From positions 1-64,000 of the forward strand of contig JACCGJ010026052.1 of NCBI GenBank assembly GCA_013407085.1: 64,000 nucleotides of DNA. Direction: 5' to 3'. Made by a program: the position numbers and the translations under genes. The number at the start of each line of letters is the position of its first letter. Position 1 is the stretch's first letter. The notes beneath the pieces were generated by a model that worked only from the letters and a program-made list of their open reading frames with translations, did no database searches and was not told the origin of the DNA. This stretch comes from Atriophallophorus winterbourni. Taxonomy: Eukaryota > Platyhelminthes > Trematoda > Plagiorchiida > Microphallidae. Below are positions 44,801-55,792 of the stretch, piece after piece.

Positions 44801-47800
44801 TGCCTGGATTAGGTTTGGAATTTCATACATATATACCTCATCGACTCGGCTAAATCTATCAATTAATAACCGATACAGAATAATATAACTTACCAGCAGT
44901 GTTCTCTGACATTCCATTGGTAATTTCACCTGAATATACATTCGGTTCGTCGGATACTGTACTGTCTGTATCACCGTCAATTACACCAGATTCATAATTC
45001 CCATCCTCCTCCTCCTCTTCTTCATCTTCATCGTTTCCTTGGTCCTCATTGAATGCTTTGTAATATGAATTATCCAGATCCAAGTTTTTCTTCTTCATCG
45101 AAATCCGTGGGTATACGCAAAACGTGGAGCATATTGAAAGACTGCAAGGTGTCTATAATCTTGTCGATACCGGATCGCCCGAATTCATTCGCATTCAAGT
45201 CAAGCAATTCCAAGTTGGTTTTATTTGCTAAAGAGACAATCAAGCTGACGGCTGCGGTCCCAGAGATCTCGTTCCCGATGAGACTGAGGACACGTAGATT
45301 GGGAACAATCTCGGAATCCGAAAGCACCGCAGCTAAACTACGGACTCCTTCAGAACGTAGTAAACAATCATTTAAGTGCAGTTCCTGAATGAAAAGAAAG
45401 AATGCGTCATACCATCGTGGAAGCAGTAATATAATGTAGGCACCTTATTTCTGTGTGTACAAAATCTTTTATCAGTTTCGCAGTTGTTTAGGCTACACCA
45501 CACATGATTTATTAAGACGTTTCTCGTGGAATGATTGTATGACAGCTGACTATTCGGCACTTGCTACCGATGTGACGCTAACCGTGATGTGTTGTGATAA
45601 TTCTGCAGTGAAGTTAAAAGGACGAGTTAGTCAAACCAAAACATGCATTTGATAGCTGTAAGATGCAGCGAACGTAATCACGCACAATGAAGGTTGATGG
45701 ACTGTTATGGATGTTAGCTCAGTAAATCATAGCATCCACTTTATGTAAGAAACTGGCGGAGAATAAATACAGTGACTCTCCAAAGCCATTTGTTCAACCG
45801 AGATCAAGTTGCTAACACTCGCTCTCTCGCAAGCTCTCTTTCTCTCTATTATTATGCAAGCCTAATTAGAAACCATCATCAGCATAATCATCAGGGACAC
45901 CAATCATTGGTAAGAATTACCAAATGCTTAACTGTAATACAACCATGGCGCAATAAATTTTTTAAAAATAGACAAGTTCCGAACCTAAAAGATACAGAAA
46001 CGATAAATGATGAAACACAACCAAACTGGGATGAGGTGCCTACACCTCGAATGAAACATGCATTTATTCATGTTTTGCGAATGATCAGCGCGGCATCTGT
46101 ACGACAGATTCCTTACGGCATACATTCAAGGTTAAGCAAGCACTCCGAGAAGATGCTTAGATGTGTCGAGACACATCCTGAAGCGTAACTAATCATTAGG
46201 ACCTCTAATCGCGGGAACCCCATCGAGGAAGACGGACTGCGCTGACTTTACAAAGGATACTCGTGAGGGTCTTTAACTAACTATTCCATTTGTCGGTTTG
46301 GTCAACTCGCGTTCTACAATAAACGGTATGGGGCCTCGAGAAAACTACTCGTTTCAGGAGTCGGTTGTCCGGCACCAGCAAAACGCTATCCAACCAGCGT
46401 TAACCGTGCAGATTGCTCACGTATATACCAGTAGTACGGATGGCATCGCTGCACATGTGATGGCACTCTTAAAATGTTACGGAGACAGCAGTTGTTGAAT
46501 GATTGGGAACATTGGATATGCTCTGCGCGTAAGGTCCAAGTTTCGCGCACATACAGTAATACAGCTAGAAATGGCGCTTTGTAGACATTGGCTGAGGAAT
46601 GCTATGATTGCCTTAGGAGTGCGTTCTTAATCCTTATCTAACGATACCGAATAACTGATACAACTAGCGATGTGTGAAACGATCTACAGTTTCAAGCATC
46701 TGATTGTCAAGTAAGAAAGTGTTGTTCGATAAATCGGTCCTGTAGCAGGCCGAAGGTTGATTTCTGTTCGGCGGGCACCAGGTTGCACACTGACACCATT
46801 CATTGTGAAAGGACCAAATAATGTACCGAATTGTGTGAACCGCTAGCCATCATTTGTGCGTTGGCTTTCAAGACCAAACATACCACCTTATTATGTGAAC
46901 CAGATACATTTAAGCAATCCAGACTGGTAGCACAATTGAAAAAATACCAGCGTTGTGTATGCGATAGGTCCATTTAGCACGAACAATACTACGAGAACAG
47001 TCGCTATGGTACTTCGCGTAGAATCCATGTTTCACGCGTTTATCAACAGAGTATATATAAAATCACATGGTGTAAAAGATCTTTATTGATGCAAATAGTG
47101 AGATAAAGCAACAAGCACCGCATTACCGAGTAGCTATCTGTTGATAGATAGGACTAGTGGTTGGTAAAATACTACTACTTGGAGGTGTTGAATTCATCAT
47201 GAAGACGGGTACGTCAGGTTTATCCGAACTTGTAATCTAGACAAAGTATGACTTGATTCAAGCATCTGGAAGTTGTGACAACTGTTGTGTCTCCTTCAGT
47301 CGATGTCGACCATGGATGTACATCACAATCTCATTAATTTTCCTGATCCACAGCTTTTCGAATGACTAAGCAGTCCGTTTCGGGAGGAACAATCTCTCCC
47401 ACAGCGCTTGCAACGATAGACAGAACGCGGTCGTTGGACATAAGTTGCACGAAGGCGGCGTGATATGCGTTCAACAGCCAGGAGCTATCTGCTCCTCCCC
47501 AGCTTGCAGACGACGCTTTACACAATGCCTCCAATGTGAGCGGTCAAGAGCAAGTTCTTCCCAGCTCGCGGGGTCAATGACAAGAACTTTCATATATATT
47601 TTTCAAACGTCTTTGTACCGCAAGTGCCCAATGGTCGACCATAGAGTAGATCTTTCGGAATACGACCATTTTCCATCCTGTAGACGTGACCAAGCCACCG
47701 CAGGAGGTGCTGTCGTAGTAGGATGAACATGCTCTATGGACCAGCTTTTGAAAGCACTTCAGCATTAGTTACTTTGTCCATCAACGATATATTCAAGATA

Positions 47801-50800
47801 CGACGGGTGCTTCGTAGATGGAAAGCATTCACCTTCCGTTTGTGTTTTGCGTAGGTGGTCCAGGTTTCACTGCCGTACAGTAGATAATGTAGTATGCACG
47901 CGCTATATACCATCATCTTTGATTTACAGTCGACTTGCGGTTGCACCAAACACGAGAGTTCAGTCGGGACAAAATGACAGCTGCTCTGATAATCCGCTTA
48001 TCAATCTCAGTGTCTAGCGAGAGGTTATCCGCGATGTTTGAGACAAGATATTTGAAATGATGAACTGGTTCAAGCTGACAGTTTCCAACAATGATGATTG
48101 AAGGCAATACAGTCCATTGACCAAGGACTTTGGTCTTGTTCATGCTGATTGTTAACCCAAAGTCTTTGCATGCCGACGAAAAACAGTCCTTTATCGACAG
48201 ATGTTCTTGGGAGTGGGTAATAATGGGTACATCGACAACAAACAGCAGGTCACGGATTAGCAAACCCCACGCCTTGGTTTGTGCTTCCAACCGGTTCGGG
48301 TTGAAAAGCTTGCCATCATTTCGCGTGCGTAGGTAAATACCTCCTGTTCTCGTTCTAAAAGCGTGCTTTAGAAGCAGAACAAAGAAAATGCCGAACAGCG
48401 TGAGGGCAAGAACACACCCTTGTTTTGACGCTCCTGCGAATTTCAAAGGATTCTGAACTGAAACCGTTAAAATAGACTGAGCGCTTCATGCCTGATTGGA
48501 ACGAAATAACGAGTTTGAGCAGTCTTGGGGGCAGTCTATCAGATCAAGCATTTTGAAAAGACCCTTCCTGATGACGTAGTCGAATGCCTTCGTTAAATCA
48601 ATAAAAACAGCGTATTATGGCATACGCTGTTCCAGACACTTTTCTTAAAGTTGATTCAGGGAGAAGATAATGTCAACCGTTGATCTTTCCCTGCGGAAGC
48701 CACATTAATGTGCTCTGATGGTGTTGCAGTCTAGTACTTACTACTTGCTAACGATGTAACCCAAACCTGTAACCTTATTTTTCATGATGAAGAGATTAAT
48801 CTAAAAAATTGGGTTCATGTTGGGCAAATGTATAGGCATCGAAGGAAAAATCTAAGCATTATATCACATAAACTTCACGTTTGAGCAAAATCGGCAATTT
48901 GAAGATAACATTCGTAAAACAAAACGCGTTTAAACGAAGTGAGCAAATCAGACGAATAAACTCCCATGAAAATCAACTCAACCAATGTCTGATTAAGAAG
49001 TAAAACATACAAGACTAGGATAAACACAAACGAGAAAAAGTACTCACTTCGAGTCTAGTTAAACGATCCAAGGCGTTTGACAAAGCCAACCCCCCAGCCT
49101 GCGTGATGTTGTTATCAGAGAAATTCAAGATCCGTAGGGTGGGGTTACCCTTAATAATTTTTATCAAAGATTTCACACCATCCAGGCCGTGAATGCCGAT
49201 TCCATTTTGATAGAGATAAAGCTGAAATTGACAGCGCGAAAAATATAATCTTACTTCTTCTAACGAACCGAGATCACGAAGAACGTCAGAAAGCATATTT
49301 GCGCCCACGTTTTCCAGCCGATTTCGACCAGCGGAAAATATTTTCAGTCGCAAACCTTGGTTGTTGCTAGCCTCACGACCTTTACGCAGAGCTTCGGTCA
49401 AGTACCGACAACCCTCATGCCCAAGGCCTTGATTGTCCATCCGAAGAATCTATAAAAATCGTCATCCAATAACGCAAACATACACAAGGAAACCTACCTT
49501 GAGTGTGAAACAAGCAGAGCTGGAGAGTAGATCAACCACTCCAACAACACCGTTTGGCCCGAAAGCGTTGTCACTCAAGTCGAGTTCAACCAAATGGGCT
49601 CCCGAGGCTAGTATACCCATGCTTAAAGCGCGAAGTGCCGGAGCGATTTCTGTTTTCATTCGACCTGAAGGCGATACAGTGTAAAAAAGAAGTGTCCATA
49701 CAATACAATTGATGCGGCACATTGCTTCATAGTCATTTGTGATTAAAAATACGTGAGGAATGGCATGCAACGAGCTGGATTATGTCACACAGTCTGCATG
49801 TGGTTTAAACAGAAATTTTAAAGTGTGGTGGTAACAGAGCTCGTGCAATCTGTTACCAGTTGCAATTAATATAGATTAACTTACCCGCGAAAGCATGGTA
49901 TGGTATGAAAACACAAGCCTGATCCAGGCAAAGTGCCGTACAGTCAGAGACTGCACGTGGGCTAAGATACTGTCAGGTTGCCCAGGCCTAGACAGATATG
50001 AGGTGGAATAGAAATGGTGGTGAGACTCCAGCGTGTTTCAGCATGAAGCTCACTACCGTTGGACGCGCAAGTACTCAAGTAAAAGCCATGAAACCATTGG
50101 ATAAAATACTACCGGATTATACGTAATGTAGCAGCGAAAATGAGGCTTTATTAAATTCTGAGAGAACTATTGGTCGTAAGTAGCTTAGAAGAGAAAAATA
50201 TACACTACTCACCTAAGACACGAACGAAAGATGAAAACTTTCAATTTACGGAGCATCGTCACACCTTGAATTGGTGTAGTTAGTTAGCCTTTCATTATCT
50301 TGCGACAGAGTCGCCCACGCCAGCTAGTCGGTCTTTTGAATGGAAAACGCTAACATTTTAAAAGATTGCTGAGGAAAGCAGTATTTGTGATGTAAAAACG
50401 TTCTTAAAACATAGATGGCGAAGCTGGGTGTTCACCTTATGAGGTAACAATAACTTGCTCGTGCTACTCACTTGTGAACCATCACAATTAAGCTAGAAAA
50501 GAGGTGTTGCTTTCGATTGCTGAACGGAAATCACATAGACACATTGCAACCTGTGCGGATCTACGGTACTATTTATGGCTGTGAACATTCAAGGAGCTCC
50601 TTCTGAAACATACTGTATAGCTATGTGAAATTATGTGAAGTATGAGATTATCATGCGTTTACAAAATCGAACCAAATAGCCTAACAACAATAGTGGGTTG
50701 GCATATCTTTACCTGCAAAAGCTGCGAGCAACATACAAACGCATAACCTTGCCTATCGCTAGTGGTTAATGTTGAAGGAACGAAAGCATAGGTTCGAGGA

Positions 50801-51120
50801 TTTGAAATTTGACCATGGACTGAAACACTAATAAAATCAGCTTTATTGAGGCAGTATAAGCATAGTTTGCAGTTGAAGAGAAGTGAAAACGTACCGGTAA
50901 ATAAATCACTGAAAAGGCAACGCTGAAGAGTGGAAATCTTTTCTAACGTATTTCCAAGAGTTTCGGCAGCAGGAATTCCTAATGTGTTACCACGTATGTC
51001 GAGCACCTCCAGTGTGGTATTGTTCTCAATAGCTGAAACGACAGATTCTATATCTTTCGGTTCGTCCCATTTCTTTGCTTTATTGGCAAAACTCAGTATC
51101 GACGCAGGAGTGTATGTCAT
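41288..51120 (-). CDS. RANGAP1: Ran GTPase-activating protein 1 (RanGAP1), 8 coding exons
   Basis: RanGAP1 stimulates GTP hydrolysis by the nuclear-transport GTPase Ran on the cytoplasmic side of the nuclear pore. Eight coding exons with consistent phases give about 684 residues (human about 587). The leucine-rich repeat domain spans residues 1-345. Family signatures are LFSDLFTG followed by RMKTEIAP (the FTGR region holds the essential Arg of the yeast homologue), ELDLSDNAFGPNG, SAGRNRLENVGANML, LYQNGIGIHGLDG and LHLNDCLLRSEG. A short acidic stretch DEDEEEEEED follows at about 355, as in animal RanGAP1. A C-terminal RanGAP1_C-like helical domain covers about 480-684. Exon positions follow from acceptor and donor matches. 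The start is ATG 51,118-51,120, three bases after a splice acceptor, so an upstream non-coding exon or a trans-spliced leader is likely. Introns contain SINE-like and RTE-like insertions. No truncation is seen. Confidence 0.92.
42065..42300 (-). repeat. Family G SINE-like repeat in RanGAP1 intron 7
   Basis: Minus strand starts in a GGTATGGTATGGTATG repeat and reads GTGCCGCACAGTCAGAGAGT and CCCAGGCCTAGACAGATATG, ending near CGATTGCACATCCGTGC. Same sense as the host gene. Confidence 0.65.
42662..42976 (-). CDS. RANGAP1: RanGAP1 exon 7
   Basis: Acceptor TTTTCTCTTAG, donor ATCG/GTGAGT, phase 1 to 1. It encodes KTFSFRGLNALLKNESN, a low-complexity Ser/Asn linker, then LPVDPSVLECVLKKCLTTSF and DEADFKRLI, the start of the C-terminal domain. 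Confidence 0.8.
44418..44510 (+). repeat. Family G SINE-like fragment in RanGAP1 intron 6
   Basis: Degraded central part (CGCCTGGATTTAGACAGTGC, CATAGACTGCATGTGGG, GAGGTTGCGCAGACCTA). Opposite sense to the next copy 100 bases away. Confidence 0.45.
44611..44835 (-). repeat. Family G SINE-like repeat in RanGAP1 intron 6
   Basis: Minus strand holds AATCCAGGCAAAGTGCCGC, GACTGCACGTGGGATTACA and CGATTGCACGCTGG. It is diverged from the 42 kb copy. Confidence 0.6.
44894..45055 (-). CDS. RANGAP1: RanGAP1 exon 6 (acidic segment)
   Basis: Inferred acceptor CATATTACAAAG. It encodes FNEDQGNDEDEEEEEEDG and a Ser/Thr/Asp-rich linker ending SENTA, with donor GCTG/GTAAGT, phase 1. Confidence 0.75.
45117..45384 (-). 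CDS. RANGAP1: RanGAP1 exon 5
   Basis: Acceptor TTTTCATTCAG. It encodes ELHLNDCLLRSEGVRSLAAV through LLDLNANEFGRSG to SFNMLHVL. The donor is inferred at TTGC/GTATAC (phase 1), because the frame would otherwise hit a stop 16 codons later, before the acidic segment. Confidence 0.8.
45772..47280. other. RanGAP1 intron 4, proximal part; trace of RTE-like sequence
   Basis: Mostly unrecognised intronic sequence. At 46,525-46,590 GTAAGGTCCAAGTTTCGCGC and ACATACAGTAATACAGC match, with decay, the minus-strand RTE segment at 47,855-47,890. A 138-codon plus-strand frame (45,772-46,188) has no homology I recognise. Confidence 0.35.
47285..48725 (-). mobile_element. RTE-like LINE 3' half in RanGAP1 intron 4
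   Basis: Minus strand from a CGGAAGCCACATTAATGTG block through SKQGCVLALTLFGIFF, LIRDLLFVVD (catalytic box FADD changed to FVVD), FGLTISMNKTKVLGQ, RLNSRVWCNRKSTV and GSETWTTYAKHKRKVNAFH to the finger region near 47,390 and ACATCGACTGAAGGAGAC at the 3' end. It is inserted in the sense direction of RanGAP1. Dead by substitution and frameshift. Confidence 0.75.
49048..49221 (-). CDS. RANGAP1: RanGAP1 exon 4
   Basis: Follows a 33-nt intron (49,222-49,254) with acceptor GTCAATTTCAG. It encodes LYLYQNGIGIHGLDG to DRLTRLE and ends at donor GAA/GTGAGT, phase 0. Coordinates are listed in transcript order; the span is 49,048-49,221. Confidence 0.88.
49255..49449 (-). CDS. RANGAP1: RanGAP1 exon 3
   Basis: Acceptor GATTTTTATAG, donor GAA/GTAAGA, phase 0 at both ends. 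It encodes ILRMDNQGLGHEG to LGSLEE with the conserved GRNRLEN motif. Confidence 0.88.
49498..49664 (-). CDS. RANGAP1: RanGAP1 exon 2
   Basis: Acceptor GTATCGCCTTCAG, donor CAAG/GTAGGT, phases 1 to 0. It encodes RMKTEIAPALRALSM to SSACFTLK, containing ELDLSDNAFGPNG. Confidence 0.9.
49895..50061 (+). repeat. Family G SINE-like repeat in RanGAP1 intron 1
   Basis: TGGTATGGTATGAAAACAC, CCTGATCCAGGCAAAGTGCC, TGTCAGGTTGCCCAGGCC and TTCAGCATGAAGCTCACTAC. Antisense to the host gene. Confidence 0.65.
50205..50560 (+). mobile_element. Highly decayed RTE-like fragment in RanGAP1 intron 1
   Basis: Order of blocks follows the RTE C-terminus: CTAAGACACGAACGAAAG, TTACGGAGCATCGTC, TTGCGACAGAGTCGCC, TTTTGAATGGAAAACG, AATAACTTGCTCGTG and TGCTGAACGGAAATCAC. 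No usable frame. Confidence 0.45.
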
Positions 51121-51123
51121 TAT
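50895..51123 (-). CDS. RANGAP1: RanGAP1 exon 1 (first coding exon)
   Basis: Follows acceptor TTCTTCGTTGCAG. ATG is three bases in. It encodes MTYTPASILSFANKAKKW through CLFSDLFTG and ends at donor ACCG/GTACGT, phase 1. Confidence 0.85.
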
Positions 51124-52950
51124 CTGCAACGAAGAAAATGTGGGTGTACGAACCAGGTGAACTCAGAATGTTTACAGAAAACGAACGAAGGTAAAAAAGA
51201 TGACGTATCAGTCACAATCAGACGGAAAACAACAACAAAGGACGCTCAAAACGATCAATGTCTTCAACGGCAAACACAAGCAGTTTGAATAACAATGTTT
51301 CTGTGAACAATTCAAAACGTTTGCTGTAGCACTTTCAAAATCGGGTAATTAGTTATTCGGAAGGTACTCTGTGGCCTATAAGTTAGCATATATATTCTAT
51401 CGGAGATGAAGCAAAGCGATAATTACCCGAACAACCGAACATTGAAAACCTTTACACACTATTAGTCATTATTGACTAAATAGAATCGACATGCGGAAAA
51501 AAATAAACGCAGAACGTAAATAATGACAGTTCCCAAACAACGTAGTAATAATTCCGTTGTTTGATTCGTGCCTTCGGAATACAATGTCCTCGGTTAAGAC
51601 AAACGGAAGTGACTTTTGATGTGACGAGACACCCGTCACGTCATATCACCATTAGATTGTTATGGCATTTTATAGGTAGAACGCTTACCAGGCTTAAACC
51701 GACCGCATTCTCAGACACCACCGCCCCACCTTTCGCTGAGCCCACCCAGGTGACAGAACGATGTGTTTAGACAGCCCAAGATCATTAGACATTCGACCGT
51801 TGGCGCAATATGGTGGTTTTTGGCTTCCAATACACTAAACGTGTATATAAAGCTGCCGCTCGGGAGCTATGCAGCAATAAGCCACAAAAAGAGGAGCTTG
51901 GGACTATGGAGGGCATTACATACTATGGAGATATGTATTCATAGATCGCAGCTTAAAATAACGAAACTTCGACTACTGTTTTTAAAGCAACCGATTAATT
52001 GTACAGTCGGAAACATTTGCCCATAAAGCTGAAAGACAGATCCGAAAGCGCGAGCATTCTAGTGGTTTGGTTGGAACTTAGAAGATTATTGAAACTTGCA
52101 ACATGAGAAAAAAGATTGGATCTTTTCGACAGTAGACACATCCACATAATCAGATACGTAATCTAATACAATCTTTTGTAGCGACGAAGCTGTAACTTAC
52201 ACACAAAGTGAAAAAAATCGTGATCAAAAATGAATCTGATTAAGTGAAATGGCATTACGGAAATTGATTTAGACGAGTATTTCTGGCTAGGAAATTAACC
52301 AAACGGTAGTTTAGAATGTTTATTTTCGCCGATGAGGTTGTATATCAACATATTCTGAATCGTGATTTTTATTTCAAGCCATTAAATCCCCAAAGTGACC
52401 CGAATTCTTATATAACTACCAAAAATTAAACCTGTAACCTGCCGTGAATCAACTAATTATCATAAAACCAGGCCCGAAACGCCCGACACTATCTCAGTTT
52501 ACATGCAGACGTACTGAGGTAGTCTGTCTGATTCCAGGCTAAGGATTAAAACCCAGCATGAACACGTTTCATAAGTTCAAGAGTTAACCGGAGTTTTGCA
52601 TGATATTATCATACGCACAATCCAGTACCGAAGACAACACGCGATATGAATGAGAAAACAAAAGCCGCCGATTTTAAAATTGTTAGTAGTGATTACGAGA
52701 AAGACAGAAAAGTGTAGATAGAAACCACTACCATCAACCGGTGGCGAGCTCCAACTATTACACTGCATTATATTCTATCAGCACGAAGTAGGAGAAAATG
52801 ATTTCGTCTTATTTACTTGATTAACTTTTACTGGTGTATGTTTGACCCTACGACTGGATTAGCCGGCTACGTCGATGTTTCGAACCACGCCAGCCGACGC
52901 GCGTCTATCAGAGGCGAGGTAATTGTAGAGTATTATTAAGTCACGTTCTC
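51124..52950. other. Upstream of RanGAP1; no gene recognised
   Basis: Contains the RanGAP1 acceptor context and presumably its promoter or 5' UTR, but nothing can be assigned. The remainder has short shadow frames only. Confidence 0.4.
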
Positions 52951-52953
52951 AAA

Positions 52954-53071
52954 TTATGGTATGGTATGGCATGAAAGCACAAGCCTGATCCAGGCAAAGT
53001 GCCGAACAGCCCTACTGCACGTGGGCTAAGATACTGTCAGGTTGCCCATACCTAGACAGAAATTAGAACAC
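52954..53071 (+). repeat. Family G SINE-like repeat, 5' part
   Basis: ATGGTATGGTATGGCATG, CCTGATCCAGGCAAAGTGCC and TGTCAGGTTGCCCATACC. It stops after the GACAGA block, so it is 3' truncated. Confidence 0.6.
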
Positions 53072-53300
53072 CGAAGACGGTAAGCAATCTCAGAGCACAT
53101 AACCACTTTCACAGTTGAAGTCAGAACTTCAATTAGCAATTCTTGACACTCTCATCACAATGGAGTTTCGTGAACACCGAGGCGGTCTTTTGAAGTAAAC
53201 AGTCAAGTTAATGTAGTCTTCGCAGATGAATGTAAACGGAGAGCGGAGGTATTCTGCTACATTGCTTCCGAATGGCAACATTAAATACTCAGTCATTATA

Positions 53301-53372
53301 TGTATGTATGAAACCAAAAGCCGGATCCAGAGAAAGTGTAGCACAGTCATATGCTGCCCATGTATAGATACC
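53301..53372 (+). repeat. Family G SINE-like fragment
   Basis: Degraded 5' part: TGTATGTATGAAACC, CCGGATCCAGAGAAAGTG and GCACAGTCATATGCTGCCC. Confidence 0.4.
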
Positions 53373-53899
53373 TTTTTTTACTTTTTAACAGTTCGCTTTA
53401 TAGCACGACCAATTTCTATAGGTTGGAAAGGCTGTGTATCTCCGCCAGTTTCTGTCGCGCATAATAATGTTGCATCGCACCAAGACCTACTTCGGCCTTG
53501 GCAACCGGGTAGTATGTCGCCTTCAACAAGAACCATGGAACCTACATTTTTCTTTCATCATGTACCCTCTTCATGGTATACTTGTTGGCACATCGTCTGT
53601 AAAGACTTGTGTAATAATAAATATAATAAATATCGCACCAAGGTGGCATGTTCTTTAGCCACGAAGGTCAAAAACGACAGAAAAGGTCTTGAAGACAAGA
53701 TGACCATTTACTTTCGATGTCATTGGTTTCAGAGAACCAGTCACATCTTGAAGCGGAAAGGCGTACGGTACTCCAGGCAACTCGATATAATTAACGCCGT
53801 ATTGACTAGTGCTTATGGAAGCATAGAATGCGCCAGAATATTAATGGTGAATGGTCCTTTTCGTCAGGGTTTTTGGAACATCTTAGGACCTTTTAGACA

Positions 53900-54450
53900 G
53901 AACTAAGTCAAGTGTAGAATGGTGATGAAGCGCACTGGAGAGCAGCCAATCGAGATATACCTGAGAAATTCTATCAGAGGTTGTCTGAGTGTGCCAATCA
54001 ATGCCTGGTAAGTTAAAATCACCTATTTAAGACTCGCTGTGTTATTCTGAGAAACTTGATAAGAAATTCCGTAAGTTCAGCGTCATCCACCTCAGAAGCG
54101 TCGAGTGCCCTCTATAAACAGCCCTATGCAAAAGAGAGCTTACCGTCAGAGACGATTGTCGAGACTCGCTAGATGCTAAAGGTGGCCATTTTGATGCCAG
54201 AGTCTTGGCATTTAATACCAAGCAGTAGGAATATTACAGCTCCTCCGTGATTACCATTTAGTCTATCCGATCTGAGGGCTGTATAGGTCGAAAGAAGATT
54301 AACGGAAAGAGTGTCTGTCTTGAAACCAGGTCTCTGATACACTTAGGATCCCAGATTTAGCTTTGAAGGCTTTCTGAATTAATTCCAGTCATTTACTACG
54401 CACGCTGCAAACATTTGTGTACAGTATGCTCACAGCATTTTGATGTACTT
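53900..54450 (-). mobile_element. CR1-like endonuclease relic (same family as 56.9-59.8 kb)
   Basis: Plus-strand landmarks AGAACTAAGTCAAGTGT, GTGCCAATCAATGCCTGG and GCAAACATTTGTGTACAGTA match 59,110, 59,240 and 59,670 of the long CR1-like element in the same order and orientation. Frames are broken. Confidence 0.6.
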
Positions 54451-54451
54451 A

Positions 54452-55040
54452 CTTACTTACGTTTATTTTTGTGCGGCTGGCTCCACGGGTGGATTAGCCG
54501 GCTTCATTGATGTCTCGGATTGAGACACCACCATGAAGTTTCTTGGGGATAGTGTACAAGTGATGTCCCCAGCACCACTTGGTGTTTGTTCGAGTACACC
54601 TCTCTAGCCTTTGCACAGCCAAGTGCAACCTACAAGGCAGCAGGGAGCTGGCAGATAAACGCGCTGTGCGCCAGTTATCTACCTACGGGGCTTCTCTCCG
54701 GATTTTTCCTCGGGGTTTTCTCCCGAAGCCTTTCCCGCAATCGGGTACCCACAAGGCAATGGGGGTTTGGAGTCAGGGTTTTCCTTCCCCTAGATGGATT
54801 GCCAGTAGCTGACGAGCTCCATCTGCCCGGAGCAAACTGGTTTTAAGGCGCCAGTCACCCGCCGCCCCTTCTCCTGTCAGTAAGAGCAGTTCCGCCGGGC
54901 TTGTGAAAGCCACTCGTGCAGGCCAGGAGTTGGACTTGGTTGTCAGAGGCTATTTGAGACGCACGCCACGTGGGAGCATTTTATAGATAGTAGTTGGCTC
55001 ATTCCTACTACCACCCCCGGCTGTGACAACCTTTGAAACC
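54452..55040 (-). mobile_element. Short RTE-derived element, inverted arm 1
   Basis: Minus strand begins near GGTTTCAAAGGTTGTCACAG, runs through TAAGAGCAGTTCCGC-type UTR sequence and TTGCACTTGGCTGTGCAAAG and ends in ATTAGCCGGCTTCATTGATG-type (rc) tail with CGTAAGTAAGTAAGTA. Together with 55,235-55,792 it forms a head-to-head palindrome. Confidence 0.7.
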
Positions 55041-55234
55041 CATTTTGATGTACCGCGCCTAGATCCGAATTCGGTTTGAAATCCTTCAACGATTTGCTGT
55101 GCACAACATTATCCGGAAGTGAATTCCATTGTTGAATGAGGCGCCCCATGAAAGACATGTCTCGAACGCACTAATTGCTATGGATGTCCTCGAGTATGAC
55201 TCGCTTCGGCGGTACAAACACAATAAAACAAAAC
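55041..55234 (-). mobile_element. CR1-like C-terminal fragment in palindrome spacer
   Basis: Minus strand gives MSFMGRLIQQWNSLPDNVV and HSKSLKDFKPNSDLG, the CR1-type C-terminal ending. It passes straight into the sequence of arm 1. Confidence 0.6.
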
Positions 55235-55792
55235 CAGGTTCCAAAGGTTGTCATAGCCGGGGGTGGCAGTGGGGTTAAGCTCCCACTGTTTATAAAATGC
55301 TCCCATATGGCATGCGTCTCAAATAGCCTCTGACAACCAAGTCCAGCTTCTGGCCTGCACGAGTGGCTCTCCGAGCCCGGCGGAACTGCTTCTACCAACA
55401 GGAGAAGGGGCGAGGGCGAGTGACTGGCGCCTGAAAACCAGTTTGCTTTGGGCAGATGTAGCTCGTTAGCCTGGGAGGGCATTTCATCTAAGGGAAGGAA
55501 AACCCTGATTTTAAACCTCCGCTGCCTTGTGGGATACCCGATCGCGGGAAAGGCTTCGGGAGAAAACCTGAGGAAAAACCTGGAACAGAGTCTGGTAGAC
55601 CACCTCTTTCTGGCAACTCCCTGCTGCCTTGCAGGTCGCACTTGGTTGTGCAAAGGCTAGAGAAGCTGACTCGAACAAACGCCGAGTGGTGCTGGGGACG
55701 CCGCTTTGTACCCAAATTCCCAAGAATCTTCTTTGAAGCCGACTCATCCTCCAGGAGGAGATAGTCGCACAAAGTAAAGTAAAGTAAGTGAG
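55235..55792 (+). mobile_element. Short RTE-derived element, inverted arm 2
   Basis: Starts GGTTCCAAAGGTTGTCATAG, continues through CTCTGACAACCAAGTCCAGC and GGAAAGGCTTCGGGAGAAAA and ends CATCCTCCAGGAGGAG, AGTCGCACAAAGTAAAGTAA. Its tail is the second subfamily type (as at 39.6 kb), different from arm 1. Confidence 0.7.

Noticed and set aside
45772..46188. 138-codon plus-strand frame inside RanGAP1 intron 4
   Set aside because: Starts with an ACTG/ATG-ambiguous context, low-complexity HHQHNHQGHQ stretch, and no homology or splice partners.
53226..53906. 226-codon plus-strand open frame
   Set aside because: It runs through a family G SINE-like fragment, lacks any domain or codon conservation I can see, and sits beside CR1 debris. 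Probably accidental.
54579..54846. Overlapping 77- and 86-codon frames repeated at 62,571-62,802
   Set aside because: They are antisense readings of the short RTE-derived elements. Two alternative frames persist in both copies because the DNA is conserved.
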